DNA of 64,000 nucleotides from Leptothermofonsia sichuanensis E412 (GCF_019891175.1 NZ_CP072600.1:1240001-1304000); one strand, 5' to 3'; positions 33,937 through 41,914 are shown, numbered from the stretch's first letter. Translations and numbers: made by a program. Notes: generated by a model from the letters alone, not told the origin.

Positions 33937-35038
33937 GCCTCAACAATCCCGGAATCAGGAAGAATGGGCTAAAAAGGGTACCAACAGAGCGGAGAATGCT
34001 GGCAATGTTGGTAATTCTTGAATCGTAACAAACGACCCCATCCTGGGGCATGAGAAATGGGTTTTCCTGATCGTTGGAGGCATGGTTCAGCAACCGTTCC
34101 ACAGGACGATCCATCGCGGCAGTTGCACCCGTCAGCCGGTCAGTCCGAATCAGGGCAACCTTGCGGCGGGCATTCGTAGACCGGGTCCCTCCAGCACAGC
34201 CAGCAGCAACGACAACCTGGGAAAGACGAGTGCCGTACTCCAGTTTCACAATTTGCCCACCCTTACCCTGGTTGGGCATGTGAGGAACTGTCAGATTCGA
34301 CAACAGAACAGGAATTTCATGGGGGGTTAACTGAGAGGGACGGACCAGCTCACTCTGGGCGATCGCCCCGGCTGGCACCACCACCTGATCACCTGCAACC
34401 AGGGGAATATCTGGAACAGGCTGCCCGGTGATTACTCCCGACAGGTCAACCACGCGCTCTTGCTTTTTACGCACCAGACGCACCTGGCGAATGTCAGCAG
34501 TGGGCTTCAGTCCACCCGCCTGCCGGATCGCGGCTGTCAGATAACGTCCTGGCGGATTATCGCCTGTGATCGTTGCCCCGAATTCTCCTGGGGCAGACTC
34601 TCCACTTTTTTCTGCCCCATCGTTGACCAGCACCCGACCGGGACGAAACACCTCCCCAGACACCGTAACCTGAACGGGTGCCCAGTGAGCAACCCTGACA
34701 CTCAGTGCCAAAAACTCAGGCCGGAAATAGCCTTGCTTGACCAGCGCTTCAGCCAGATTCTTTTCCACCTGGGAGACGTCGAGTCCGACCACAGGTTGGG
34801 GGGGTAAAAATGGAATTTGCAGTGTTCCGTCCAGGTTAACTTCATACAGACCACTGAGACGAAAACGGCTGTCAGCAGGCAGTTCATCGTCTAAAGGGGT
34901 GAACATCCGGACGCGATCGCCCGGCGAAAGTGGCAGAGTCAAACCGGGAAACACCGCACTCGCTGAAACCACTGCCCCCAGAAGCATTGAGATGGTAAAT
35001 CTGTTAGCCAGCATCACGGTGTTTTGTTGAAATATCAC
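33926..35038 (-). CDS. Polysaccharide export outer-membrane protein (Wza/OPX-like)
   Basis: 370 residues from a GTG at 35038; an ATG at 35014 (MLANRFTISML) gives a better signal peptide and is an alternative start. Poly_export domain (LSPGDRVRMFTPL, YEVNLDGTLQIPFL) followed by SLBB-type domains (VQVTVSGEVFRPGRV, and GTRLSQVVVAAGCAGGT). Acts as a periplasmic/outer-membrane channel for exopolysaccharide. No lipobox cysteine follows the signal, unlike Wza itself. It overlaps the chain-length determinant gene by 11 bp, so translation is coupled. The 5' region carries a MITE and, on the opposite strand, a candidate small RNA. Confidence 0.85.
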   Translation of the reverse strand: MIFQQNTVMLANRFTISMLLGAVVSASAVFPGLTLPLSPGDRVRMFTPLDDELPADSRFRLSGLYEVNLDGTLQIPFLPPQPVVGLDVSQVEKNLAEALVKQGYFRPEFLALSVRVAHWAPVQVTVSGEVFRPGRVLVNDGAEKSGESAPGEFGATITGDNPPGRYLTAAIRQAGGLKPTADIRQVRLVRKKQERVVDLSGVITGQPVPDIPLVAGDQVVVPAGAIAQSELVRPSQLTPHEIPVLLSNLTVPHMPNQGKGGQIVKLEYGTRLSQVVVAAGCAGGTRSTNARRKVALIRTDRLTGATAAMDRPVERLLNHASNDQENPFLMPQDGVVCYDSRITNIASILRSVGTLFSPFFLIPGLLRHDE

Positions 35039-35090
35039 GTTATAGATCTAAATCCACCCCAATTTCGCCACCATTGACACATCAGTGCAC

Positions 35091-35171
35091 GGCGCTGCTG
35101 AATAGCAGTATGAATTGGAACGAAGTTTCAATTCATACACGCTCTAACTCATACCCAGATTCAGCAATGCC
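35091..35171. repeat. GTTGCTGAAT-type MITE, copy b
   Basis: 81 bp, ends GGCGCTGCTGAAT and, inverted, GGCATTGCTGAAT. Flanking repeats CATCAGTGCAC (35080-35090) and CATCAGTACAC (35172-35182): 11 bp with one mismatch. Confidence 0.9.
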
Positions 35172-35329
35172 CATCAGTACACAAACCAAAACAAAAGGCT
35201 AATATTTAGCTTCTCACTTTTTATAAAGTAGCTGTGAAGAATTTAGAGACTTTTATGAAGTTGTCGTGAAGTTAAGGGAGATTGGGAATGTGCGGTTAAA
35301 GTTGTCACTGTTCAAATTGGATCTAAAAC

Positions 35330-35495
35330 AGGCGACCAGTCTCCAAAACTCCCGCTGGTTAGAGGGAACCACTTAACCAGCGATAGAAGAGTCTGATCCC
35401 CTGAGAAGATTAAGTTAGAACCAGATCCAAAGATCCAGCAATGGATGTTCACGCCTGTAGCCTTCCAGTAAACCATTGGAGGCTACTTTTTCTAT
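35330..35495 (+). ncRNA. Candidate small RNA with stem-loop and intrinsic terminator
   Basis: No reading frame of note. A perfect 9-bp stem (CGCTGGTTA with TAACCAGCG, 35353-35382) is followed about 75 bases later by a GC-containing hairpin and a run of T (35457-35492). No plus-strand gene follows for 10 kb, so this terminator would have nothing to end except a short transcript starting in this spacer. The 5' end is a guess; I could not match the sequence to a known RNA such as 6S or Yfr types. Confidence 0.4.
35457..35492 (+). terminator. Intrinsic terminator
   Basis: GTAGCCTTCC pairs with GGAGGCTAC (one G-T pair) across the loop AGTAAACCATT-like bases and is followed by TTTTTCT. Confidence 0.6.
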
Positions 35496-35578
35496 GGGAA
35501 AAATTGAATAAACGTCTTAAACCCTCAATTTCATTTCACGAAACTGAGGGTCTAACGCAGGACAGATAAATTTTTAGT

Positions 35579-35653
35579 GGTGCTGAATAGAGGTATGAAT
35601 TGAAAGTCTTCAATTCATACAACCCTCAATTCATACCCAAAATCAGCCACACC
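35579..35653. repeat. GTTGCTGAAT-type MITE, copy c
   Basis: 75 bp, ends GGTGCTGAAT and, inverted, GGTGTGGCTGAT. Flanked by an exact 11-bp direct repeat AAATTTTTAGT (35568-35578 and 35654-35664) whose right copy contains the stop codon of the GlsB-like gene. Confidence 0.92.
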
Positions 35654-35659
35654 AAATTT

Positions 35660-35935
35660 TTAGTAGGAAGTGCCACGACGAGTGATGGCGTAGTAAATGA
35701 ACAGCGCAATAATGGCACCCAGCACAGCCAGCACAACACCACCCACGCTCAAGCCAGTTGCTGTGATGGCAAGGGTCCCCTCCGTCAGAAGAGTCCAAAC
35801 TGAACCACCCACAAATGCCCCAATAATTCCCAAGATCAGAGTGCCCAGAATACCACCACCCTGACGACCAGGATAGATTGCTTTTGCAATTGCCCCTGCC
35901 AGCAAACCCAAGACGATCCAGGCAAGAATATTCAT
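35660..35935 (-). CDS. GlsB/YeaQ/YmgE-family small membrane protein
   Basis: 91 residues with three transmembrane helices (about 2-18, 30-52 and 62-85) and the family pattern GLLAGAIAKAIYPGRQGGGILGT near residue 12 (shown in parts: GLLAGAIAKAIYPG and GGGILGTLILGIIGAFVGG). Called transglycosylase-associated or general-stress protein; no enzymatic activity is known. GGAGAAA precedes the ATG at 35935. A MITE has inserted directly at its stop codon. Confidence 0.9.
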   Translation of the reverse strand: MNILAWIVLGLLAGAIAKAIYPGRQGGGILGTLILGIIGAFVGGSVWTLLTEGTLAITATGLSVGGVVLAVLGAIIALFIYYAITRRGTSY

Positions 35936-36001
35936 TGTTTTTTCTCCATTAAGTTAATGCTTTTGTACCGAACTTTTCCCAAACCGATTGATGATTCCGA
36001 T

Positions 36002-36081
36002 GACATTGCTGAATCTGGGGATGAAAAAGATGCTGGATGCTTGAAACTTCGTTTCAATTCATCCCGCTTTTCAGCAACGCC
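36002..36081. repeat. GTTGCTGAAT-type MITE, copy d
   Basis: 80 bp, ends GACATTGCTGAAT and, inverted, GGCGTTGCTGAAA. Flanked by the 10-bp direct repeat TGATTCCGAT (35992-36001 and 36082-36091). Confidence 0.9.
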
Positions 36082-36330
36082 TGATTCCGATAGGTCTGCA
36101 CTGGCTCAATATCAGATGCTTGCTCAAATGGCTAAGATTGAAGCGGTAAACTCCTATCTGTACCAGCAATCAAGCGCTGTCATTTCATTTCAGTGCAACT
36201 TATTGTTAATAGATTACCAATCTGCTTCCGCAGCCAATACCTCCGGAGGGCAGGGAAACATCTATCCTCCAGGTAGCACTCCAGAGAGATAGCCTGCCTA
36301 TCCCTGTGGTAGAGAAAAGCGCTACAGCAG

Positions 36331-36420
36331 AATGGCACTGACCTGAGAAGTGAGAGATCTCCAACTTCTTGAAGAAGTTGGAGATCTGAGCCATCGCGTC
36401 TGGCTTAATCCAGTGCCATT
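36331..36420. repeat. Nested palindrome containing a 33-bp compensatory palindrome
   Basis: Outer arms AATGGCACTG (36331) and CAGTGCCATT (36411). Inside, at 36355-36387, arms AGATCTCCAACTTC around the loop TTGAA form a perfect 14-bp stem. Similar 33-mers are at 26196 and 39498. Confidence 0.85.
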
Positions 36421-36552
36421 CCACCCCAGCAGCTCTACATAAACTGCATAGACTGCCAAAAGGATGAGTCTCAGAAATTCAAGGATCGTGAATGAAATAA
36501 ACCTAAAAACTTAGGACTCTACCACAGATACATAGAGGACAGAAAGCCATTC

Positions 36553-36578
36553 CTTTGTGTCCTTTGTGCCTTTGTGGT
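36553..36578. repeat. CTTTGTGTCCTTTGTG repeat
   Basis: 26 bp, identical to the copy at 47554-47579 (CTTTGTGTCCTTTGTGCC then TTTGTGGT). Shorter or variant copies at 11883-11899, 14594-14613 and 14704-14720, always intergenic. Confidence 0.8.
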
Positions 36579-36637
36579 TATGTCTGATACAGGTGAGAAT
36601 GCCTGAACCGACACATCACAAAACTGATGAATACCAA

Positions 36638-36722
36638 CGGAGAGGGGGGGATTCGAACCCCCGTTGGGTTGCCCCAAACCTGATTTCGAGTCAGGCGCAT
36701 TCAACCACTCTGCCACCTCTCC
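36638..36722 (-). tRNA. tRNA-Ser (anticodon CGA)
   Basis: 85 nt on the minus strand. Acceptor stem GGAGAGG pairs with CCTCTCC plus a discriminator G; anticodon stem-loop CCTGACTCGAAATCAGG gives CGA; long variable arm (GGGGCAACCC region) typical of class II tRNA-Ser; T arm GGGGGTTCGAATCCCCC. The terminal CCA is not encoded. Confidence 0.96.
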
Positions 36723-36868
36723 AGGGAGTTATTAAGGTTAGGAGTTGAGAGTAAAGAGTAAACCATGAAAAATCGATTCAGAGATCTCAAGGTTGCAGTC
36801 TCAACGCTTCACGATTAACGCCCAGTGCTCTGCTTACTTGCGACCTTTACACTCAACTCTTAACTATC

Positions 36869-39121
36869 TTACAGGGGGGATGGGCGATTGTCTTTAGCTG
36901 CAAGCATTGTTTTGAATCCATCGGTTGGTGTCCACTGAATTGCCCCATCCCGTCCCGTCCAAAAGAGTTGAATCGCTCGCTGCTGAAGTTGACCGGCGGT
37001 ATCAGGAGCAACGCTTCTGCCAGTTGCGATCGCCACTTTCGGCTGCAAGGCTGCGATCAACTTTGGATTGAGCACCCTACCATCCCATCTGAGAACCTGA
37101 ACTTTGGGCAGGGTCCCTGTGGCTAACAATGCCTCCTGTTGCTCTGGTGAAGCTCCATCAAACCAGAGCCATATCTGGTTTCCTATCTGCATCTCAAGCA
37201 CGGTAGGTTCTCGATTAAGCTGGCGAAATTGGATTCCTCCAATTCGGGCAAACTGGTGGGTAGGGATCGACTCTTGCTCCAATCGGACAGGTGAGGTCTG
37301 AGGTGAATTCTTTGAACGAACTGACGGGGTATAGAGTTGTTTGACTGGTATTTGGTTCCCAATCTTGCCTGCTGGTAAGAGGGGTTGAGTCTGAGTAAAC
37401 ACAGCTCCCTGCACTTGATTGACCCCTTCCTTTTGTAAAAACGGCAGCGTGCTGACGCGGATAGTCGATTCATTGCTTGCGCCCACCAGAGCGGTGTGCC
37501 ATCCCTGCTGAATTACCATCACAGGTTGCCCGGTGGTTGCCAGCACCGTGACCCGGAATAGGGACGCCCTTGCCTGCCATGCAGGAATTACAATCAGTCC
37601 CAGTCCCAACAATAGCGCCAGCCAGCACCGTTGCCGCCACCAGGGCTGTAGCCAGGTTAGTCCTATCAGGGCATAAAGTGCGATCGCCGTCAGGGCTGAA
37701 ATAGTTCCCACAGCATAGGCATTTCCAGGTAACTGGCTGAACCCATCAACAATTGCGATTAGCCCCTGAGCCGGATACTTCAACAACCATGCCAGAGCGC
37801 TCCCTGCCGGGGACCAGATCACAGCCGCCAGTGCACTCACCATCCCACCCAGACTCAGCATTGAAATAAGAGGGGTGGCCACCAGGTTAACCAAAATACT
37901 GTAAGGCGACAGCACCCCAAACGTGTAGAGCTGGAGCGGGAGGGTCCACAGGTAGGCAGCGATTGGCACTGCAACCAGGGGAGCGATGGCGCTAGGCATC
38001 CAGTCTAACCATTTGGTCAGTGGAGGCACCGTCACGATCAGCCCCACAGTTGCCAAAAAGCTGAATTGAAACCCCAGGTTCCAGATCCAGAGTGGATTGT
38101 AAATCAGCAACAGAGTAGCAACAACCAGAAGTGCTCCCAGAGGTTTGATCTTGCGCCGGAGCAGCAAGGCCACCAGTCCACCGAATCCCATTAAGGCAGC
38201 TCGCAAGACCGAAGGTTGCAATCCCGTCAGTCCAACAAAAATGATTAAAGCCAGTGTGCCCAGGACAAACCGGGTACGTTCCGAAAAACGGCGCGTCAGG
38301 GTAAGCACCACACCCAAAATCAGGGAGGTATGAAACCCGGAGGCTGCCAGCGCATGAGCCAATCCAACCTGGGTAAATTTATCCTTTAAGTCATAGGGCA
38401 GATCTACTCCCCGACTACCCAGTACCATCGAGCTAACCAGGGGAGCTTCAGGGCTGCCTAACCAGCGCATATGCGATCGCACAATCCGCTGCTGTATCAT
38501 CCACCAACCCCAACCCGCAGATTTTTCCAATGGCTCAATCTGTCTTCCTCGCAGTCCAGCAAAACAACCTTCCTGTGCCAGGTACCTGGCAAAATCGAAT
38601 CCACCAGGGTTGGTCGCAGGCTGCGGTTTGTAAAGAGAACCCTCCACGCTTATCCGCTGTCCGGGATGGATGCCAGTCGCCTGCAAACTGGAAACGGTTA
38701 CATAAAGCTTGCCTGCCAGGGGCTGACCCCCATCTCCTGCTACCTTTCCTTGTCTTACAACCGTTTGCACCCGTAACCAGAACTGAGCTTTCTGGCTGCG
38801 GGTCAAACGGGGCAAACTTTCTACCCGTCCCTGAACGTTGACGACTAGTTCCTGCCTATTTCCTCTCACAGGAATCAGGTTACTGATATCGTTACTTGCC
38901 GGCTGAGGAACTCTGCTCTGAAAGTACAGACTTGCCCCCAATCCAATCACACCTGCTATCAGCCACACCCTTGAACGAGGTGCCATCCTCCAATAGCGAG
39001 GAATCACCAGAGCACAAATTACTCCCAACCCCAGAACAACCCATCCACCCCATGCCACTCCTGTAGACAACAATCCCAAAATATATGCCAGGCAGCCAAT
39101 AATTCCATACGCCAGCCCCAT
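36869..39121 (-). CDS. comEC: ComEC/Rec2-family DNA-uptake channel protein
   Basis: 750 residues. N-terminal helices and DUF4131-like OB region (ELVVNVQGRVESLPRL, TGIHPGQRISVEGSLY), then the Competence domain with VGLAHALAASGFHTSLILG and LTGLQPSVLRAALMG and about ten transmembrane helices (about 240-500). In natural transformation ComEC carries single-stranded DNA across the plasma membrane. The C-terminal 230 residues occupy the place of the metallo-beta-lactamase nuclease-like domain, but neither the DVGQGDA-type nor the HxDxDH metal motif is present (LATTGQPVMVIQQGWHTAL, PKVAIATGRS), so metal binding is unlikely. Full length, no frameshift. Located between tRNA-Ser and a repeat-rich spacer. 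Confidence 0.92.
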   Translation of the reverse strand: MGLAYGIIGCLAYILGLLSTGVAWGGWVVLGLGVICALVIPRYWRMAPRSRVWLIAGVIGLGASLYFQSRVPQPASNDISNLIPVRGNRQELVVNVQGRVESLPRLTRSQKAQFWLRVQTVVRQGKVAGDGGQPLAGKLYVTVSSLQATGIHPGQRISVEGSLYKPQPATNPGGFDFARYLAQEGCFAGLRGRQIEPLEKSAGWGWWMIQQRIVRSHMRWLGSPEAPLVSSMVLGSRGVDLPYDLKDKFTQVGLAHALAASGFHTSLILGVVLTLTRRFSERTRFVLGTLALIIFVGLTGLQPSVLRAALMGFGGLVALLLRRKIKPLGALLVVATLLLIYNPLWIWNLGFQFSFLATVGLIVTVPPLTKWLDWMPSAIAPLVAVPIAAYLWTLPLQLYTFGVLSPYSILVNLVATPLISMLSLGGMVSALAAVIWSPAGSALAWLLKYPAQGLIAIVDGFSQLPGNAYAVGTISALTAIALYALIGLTWLQPWWRQRCWLALLLGLGLIVIPAWQARASLFRVTVLATTGQPVMVIQQGWHTALVGASNESTIRVSTLPFLQKEGVNQVQGAVFTQTQPLLPAGKIGNQIPVKQLYTPSVRSKNSPQTSPVRLEQESIPTHQFARIGGIQFRQLNREPTVLEMQIGNQIWLWFDGASPEQQEALLATGTLPKVQVLRWDGRVLNPKLIAALQPKVAIATGRSVAPDTAGQLQQRAIQLFWTGRDGAIQWTPTDGFKTMLAAKDNRPSPL

Positions 39122-39339
39122 AATGCACCCGAATAGTTAGTCAATAGTCAGTCAGTTTTGTATGTGTCAAGCCTGAAAAGCGCCATCAGAACAGAGGGCT
39201 TCAGCCCCTTGTTGATTCCAGCCTTTGCCCTGTCTGAAAAAGTTGGTGCTGAATATAGCAATCCATCTGGATTGCGATAAAGGATTCCCCAGGAATCCTT
39301 TCTCACAAAGCCTCTCACTCTCACAACTGATTTAGGACT

Positions 39340-39415
39340 GCTATAGCAACAATATGAGTTGAACGTCTTCAATTCACGCAACGCTCAAGTCATGCCCAAA
39401 ATCACCAATGCCCCG
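39340..39415. repeat. GTTGCTGAAT-type MITE, copy e (degenerate)
   Basis: Internal blocks ATGAGTTGAACGTCTTCAAT and CTCAAGTCATGCCCAAAATC match copies b and c, but the outer ends have decayed and no flanking direct repeat is clear. Confidence 0.65.
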
Positions 39416-39497
39416 AAGGATGATATAGCAGTCGCCATTCAGGTCAGGATAAATTAGAAAAACACCTGATCCTTTCCCCTGCTATATTTATTGCGAT

Positions 39498-39530
39498 ATA
39501 TCCCCAGAATCTTTGAGATTCCGGGGATAT
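39498..39530. repeat. 33-bp compensatory palindrome
   Basis: Arms ATATCCCCAGAATC and GATTCCGGGGATAT (one mismatch) around TTTGA; same 14-5-14 layout as 26196-26228 and 36355-36387. Lies 50 bp beyond the stop of the Asp-rich protein gene; no T run, so not a classical terminator. Confidence 0.75.
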
Positions 39531-39580
39531 AGGGTGAAAAATTAACCAGATTCCACCGCTACGTAACGATGACCAGGCAA

Positions 39581-41356
39581 CTATGGGGTTGGTGTGGTGT
39601 TGGAATCTGTCGTAGTCCCAGTGGTGGTATTTGGTGTACTGGTAGTTTCTGAGGTAGCATCATCCCCATTGTCGTCAGACAGGTTGGTATTAGCAGATTC
39701 GGGTGGAAGTTGTCTTAAGCCAACCAATCCGGGGAATACCCGGCTGGGCAAGCCCACTTCTTGATAGACGGCAACCACCCGCCGCCGTTGCCCCAGTGCT
39801 CGACCACGCCCGCGCTCACGTTCCACAAAAATAATGCGACCGGATCTATCACGCTCGACTACGACCACGACTGGAGCACTGCCTCGATAAATCGTGTAGG
39901 TCAGATTGCCGTAGACGGTGTCATCATCATCGTCATCCCGGTCATCGTCATCACTGCGACCAACCCTCCGACGGCCCCGATCATCATCATCATCGCGATC
40001 ATCGTCCCGATCATCGTCATCGCTGCGACCAACCCTCCGACGGCCCCGATCATCATCATCATCATCATCGTCATCCCGGTCAACAACCAGACGGGAGGGA
40101 TTGAACAAACGAATGTAGGTGACTGAGGGATTGAGCACAACGTTTGTAAAGGCAATCCGGTCTACAGTGGTGGTGCTGGTAGAAGAAACCGTGACGTTGT
40201 TCACTACAGTTGTGTTGTTGAGCAATGTTTGGGTCTGGACAGCATTAAATTCTGTGCCGCTGTTGTTTACTCCAACAAATGGAACAAAGTTCACTCGATC
40301 ATCCACACCGGTTGTCAAGTTAAATGCCGTGTCTCCACTGCTTTTGCCCTCAAACTTGCGATCGCCCTGCTCAAATTTAAAGCTGGTGTCTCTTCTGGAG
40401 GTACCTGTAAAGCTGACTGAACTATTGCCAAAAGCCACAAACCCAGGACCTTCCCCCTTGATATCGTAGCTCAAAGGACCTGCGGCGGTCGAGAGATCCA
40501 GTGAGTCGCGTTTAATGTCAAAAGGCCTGGTCAATTGAATATCCAGATTGGCGATCGTGCCTTCAATCTTGAACTCACGGGTTCCTGGAGTACCCACACT
40601 TTGAACCTTAAAGCTGGTTGTAGGACCCGTAAATGCCAGCGTATTACCATCAAAACTGGTAGAGTCAGGCAGCACATTGCGGCCTTCAAAATCAAACTTG
40701 ATCCGACGTCCCAGCACAACCGGCACGACTGTCACATCCCCAGAAGAACGGAATTGCAGGTCAGAGGGAAGTCCAATTCTGTCTCCAGTGAGATCGGCTG
40801 AAAACGGGCCAACCGACAACAGACCCCGATCAGCCGAGAAATCGTTGCTGGATCGGGAGGATAACGTAATCGGAGCTACGGGCAGGAACACCAATGGTGC
40901 GGCCCCCTGTTCCTTAGGGCTGATCAGTGTTCCACCCTGAAGTAAAACCGGGTCAAAGGAATTGAGTGTAAATCTAAAGTCGGTGGGAACCCCCTGGAAG
41001 AAAACCGGGTTGCCGCTGGTGGAGAAAGCAACGCCTGACAATGTTCCTACCAGACGACCAGTGTCTCCTCGATCGGGAAGATTGTTGCCATTGGTATCGG
41101 TAAAACTAGCCGCGTTTGGAATGAAACGAGACGTGGTTGATGTGCCGTTGGGCGTGACAATTCGCAGTGTTTTAATCGCCGTGTCAAACAAAACAGGAGA
41201 ACCACTGGGGGAGGTCACTCCAGGGACAAAAAAGGCGGCATCCCCAGTGACTCGACCGCCCGTGACTGGAATCTGAGCCTGGGCAGCCGTAGCGATCGCC
41301 AGGCTTCCTGCCAGCACTCCTAAACAAACCACCGATCGAGAAGCACAATTCTTCAC
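39581..41356 (-). CDS. Secreted protein with Asp/Arg-rich tandem repeat
   Basis: 591 residues from the GTG at 41356, chosen because GGAGGA lies about 8 bases upstream and a signal peptide follows (KNCASRSVVCLGVLAGSL, cleavage near AQA-Q). Residues about 30-400 are beta-rich (TGGRVTGDAAFFVPGV, FRFTLNSFDPVLLQGGTLIS, VVLGRRIKFDFEG). Then comes a low-complexity block (about 425-485) with two copies of RGRRRVGRSDDDDRDD separated by Asp runs, then DTVYGNLTYTIYRGSAPVVVV and a Thr/Ser-rich tail. The beta-rich part has no named family that I recognise. The acidic block suggests divalent-cation binding outside the cell (inference). The DNA under the block is an unstable GAT/GAC microsatellite, so length variants are likely. 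Confidence 0.75.
   Translation of the reverse strand: MKNCASRSVVCLGVLAGSLAIATAAQAQIPVTGGRVTGDAAFFVPGVTSPSGSPVLFDTAIKTLRIVTPNGTSTTSRFIPNAASFTDTNGNNLPDRGDTGRLVGTLSGVAFSTSGNPVFFQGVPTDFRFTLNSFDPVLLQGGTLISPKEQGAAPLVFLPVAPITLSSRSSNDFSADRGLLSVGPFSADLTGDRIGLPSDLQFRSSGDVTVVPVVLGRRIKFDFEGRNVLPDSTSFDGNTLAFTGPTTSFKVQSVGTPGTREFKIEGTIANLDIQLTRPFDIKRDSLDLSTAAGPLSYDIKGEGPGFVAFGNSSVSFTGTSRRDTSFKFEQGDRKFEGKSSGDTAFNLTTGVDDRVNFVPFVGVNNSGTEFNAVQTQTLLNNTTVVNNVTVSSTSTTTVDRIAFTNVVLNPSVTYIRLFNPSRLVVDRDDDDDDDDDRGRRRVGRSDDDDRDDDRDDDDDRGRRRVGRSDDDDRDDDDDDTVYGNLTYTIYRGSAPVVVVVERDRSGRIIFVERERGRGRALGQRRRVVAVYQEVGLPSRVFPGLVGLRQLPPESANTNLSDDNGDDATSETTSTPNTTTGTTTDSNTTPTP
39917..40085. repeat. GAT/GAC microsatellite and 81-bp-type tandem unit in the Asp-rich gene
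   Basis: Runs of ATC/GTC triplets on the plus strand flank two near-identical copies of CTGCGACCAACCCTCCGACG followed by GCCCCGATC. The units encode the Asp/Arg repeat. Confidence 0.9.
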
Positions 41357-41475
41357 AGCAGAATCCTCCAGCGTTGGGTGAATAAACAAACGGAATAGAG
41401 CTTGCTCAAATTTCTTTTCAGTCAAAAGCTGTCCTGTTGTCAGCAACCAGCTTTAACAGGGACTCCATCATGCAT

Positions 41476-41574
41476 CTAGTGGCTTGTCAGCCTTAAATTT
41501 GTGAATCTGGGATAGAGAAGGAACTATTATTTTGTGGTTTTTAACCCTCAAAATAATTCTTGACAGACCACCAG
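41476..41574. repeat. IS630-derived MITE, copy 2
   Basis: 99 bp. Left end CTAGTGGCTTGTCAG, right end (inverted) CTGGTGGTCTGTCAAG. These match the ends of element A (CTAGTAGCTTGTCAA / CTAGTAGTCTGTCAA) at nearly every base. Best-preserved copy of the family. Confidence 0.85.
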
Positions 41575-41883
41575 TCGATAAAAGGATTCCCAATTTGACA
41601 TCAGAAGTAAGCAAGTTAGTAGCAAAAAGCACCTAGTCTCACAATTTGAGTCTGATTTCCAAATCGAATTACAGGTTTTCGATTTTACTCATGCCTCTTA
41701 AGAGCAAAAGTTCTTGGAAAGGTTCCTTTCTGACCCTGAGTTCATCAAAACTTTATGGATTAAGCTAATAAACAAGATTTTGGGAAATCAGATTTATTTC
41801 GAAGAAATCTTATACCGATTTAAATTCAGGGGATACAGCAGATACCCGATCAAATGCTTTGCGCCGTGGAGTTTCTACACTCT

Positions 41884-41914
41884 AAAATCGCAAATCCAAA
41901 ATCCAAAATGGTAT
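41884..41914. repeat. 31-bp repeat, copy 2 (inverted relative to 32443)
   Basis: AAAATCGCAAATCCAAAATC and the continuation to GGTAT; inverted it differs from the 32443 copy at two positions. Confidence 0.75.

Larger units (their letters stand above)
35039..35659. other. 620-bp spacer with two MITEs and a candidate small RNA
   Basis: Holds the promoter region of the polysaccharide export pair (minus strand), MITE copies b and c of the GTTGCTGAAT family, and between them a plus-strand structured stretch ending in a terminator. Also an unrelated inverted pair ACCCTCA...TGAGGGT near 35521-35552. Confidence 0.6.
35936..36637. other. 700-bp repeat-rich spacer
   Basis: Contains MITE copy d (36002-36081), a nested palindrome (36331-36420) and a CTTTGTG repeat (36553-36578). 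A weak plus-strand frame at 35957-36292 runs through the MITE and is not credible as a gene. Confidence 0.6.
39122..39580. other. Spacer with several palindromes
   Basis: Near-palindrome GCAATCCATCTGGATTGC at about 39258-39275, perfect palindrome AAAGGATTCCCCAGGAATCC(TTT) at about 39279-39301, degenerate MITE copy e at 39340-39415, and a 33-bp palindrome at 39498-39530. No coding sequence seen. Confidence 0.6.

Noticed and set aside
35957-36292. A 111-residue plus-strand frame
   Set aside because: It reads through MITE copy d and non-conserved spacer; no ribosome-binding site and low-quality composition.
39761-40155. Poly-Ile, poly-Ser and poly-Met frames in all directions
   Set aside because: Products of the GAT/GAC microsatellite of the Asp-rich gene read in other frames.
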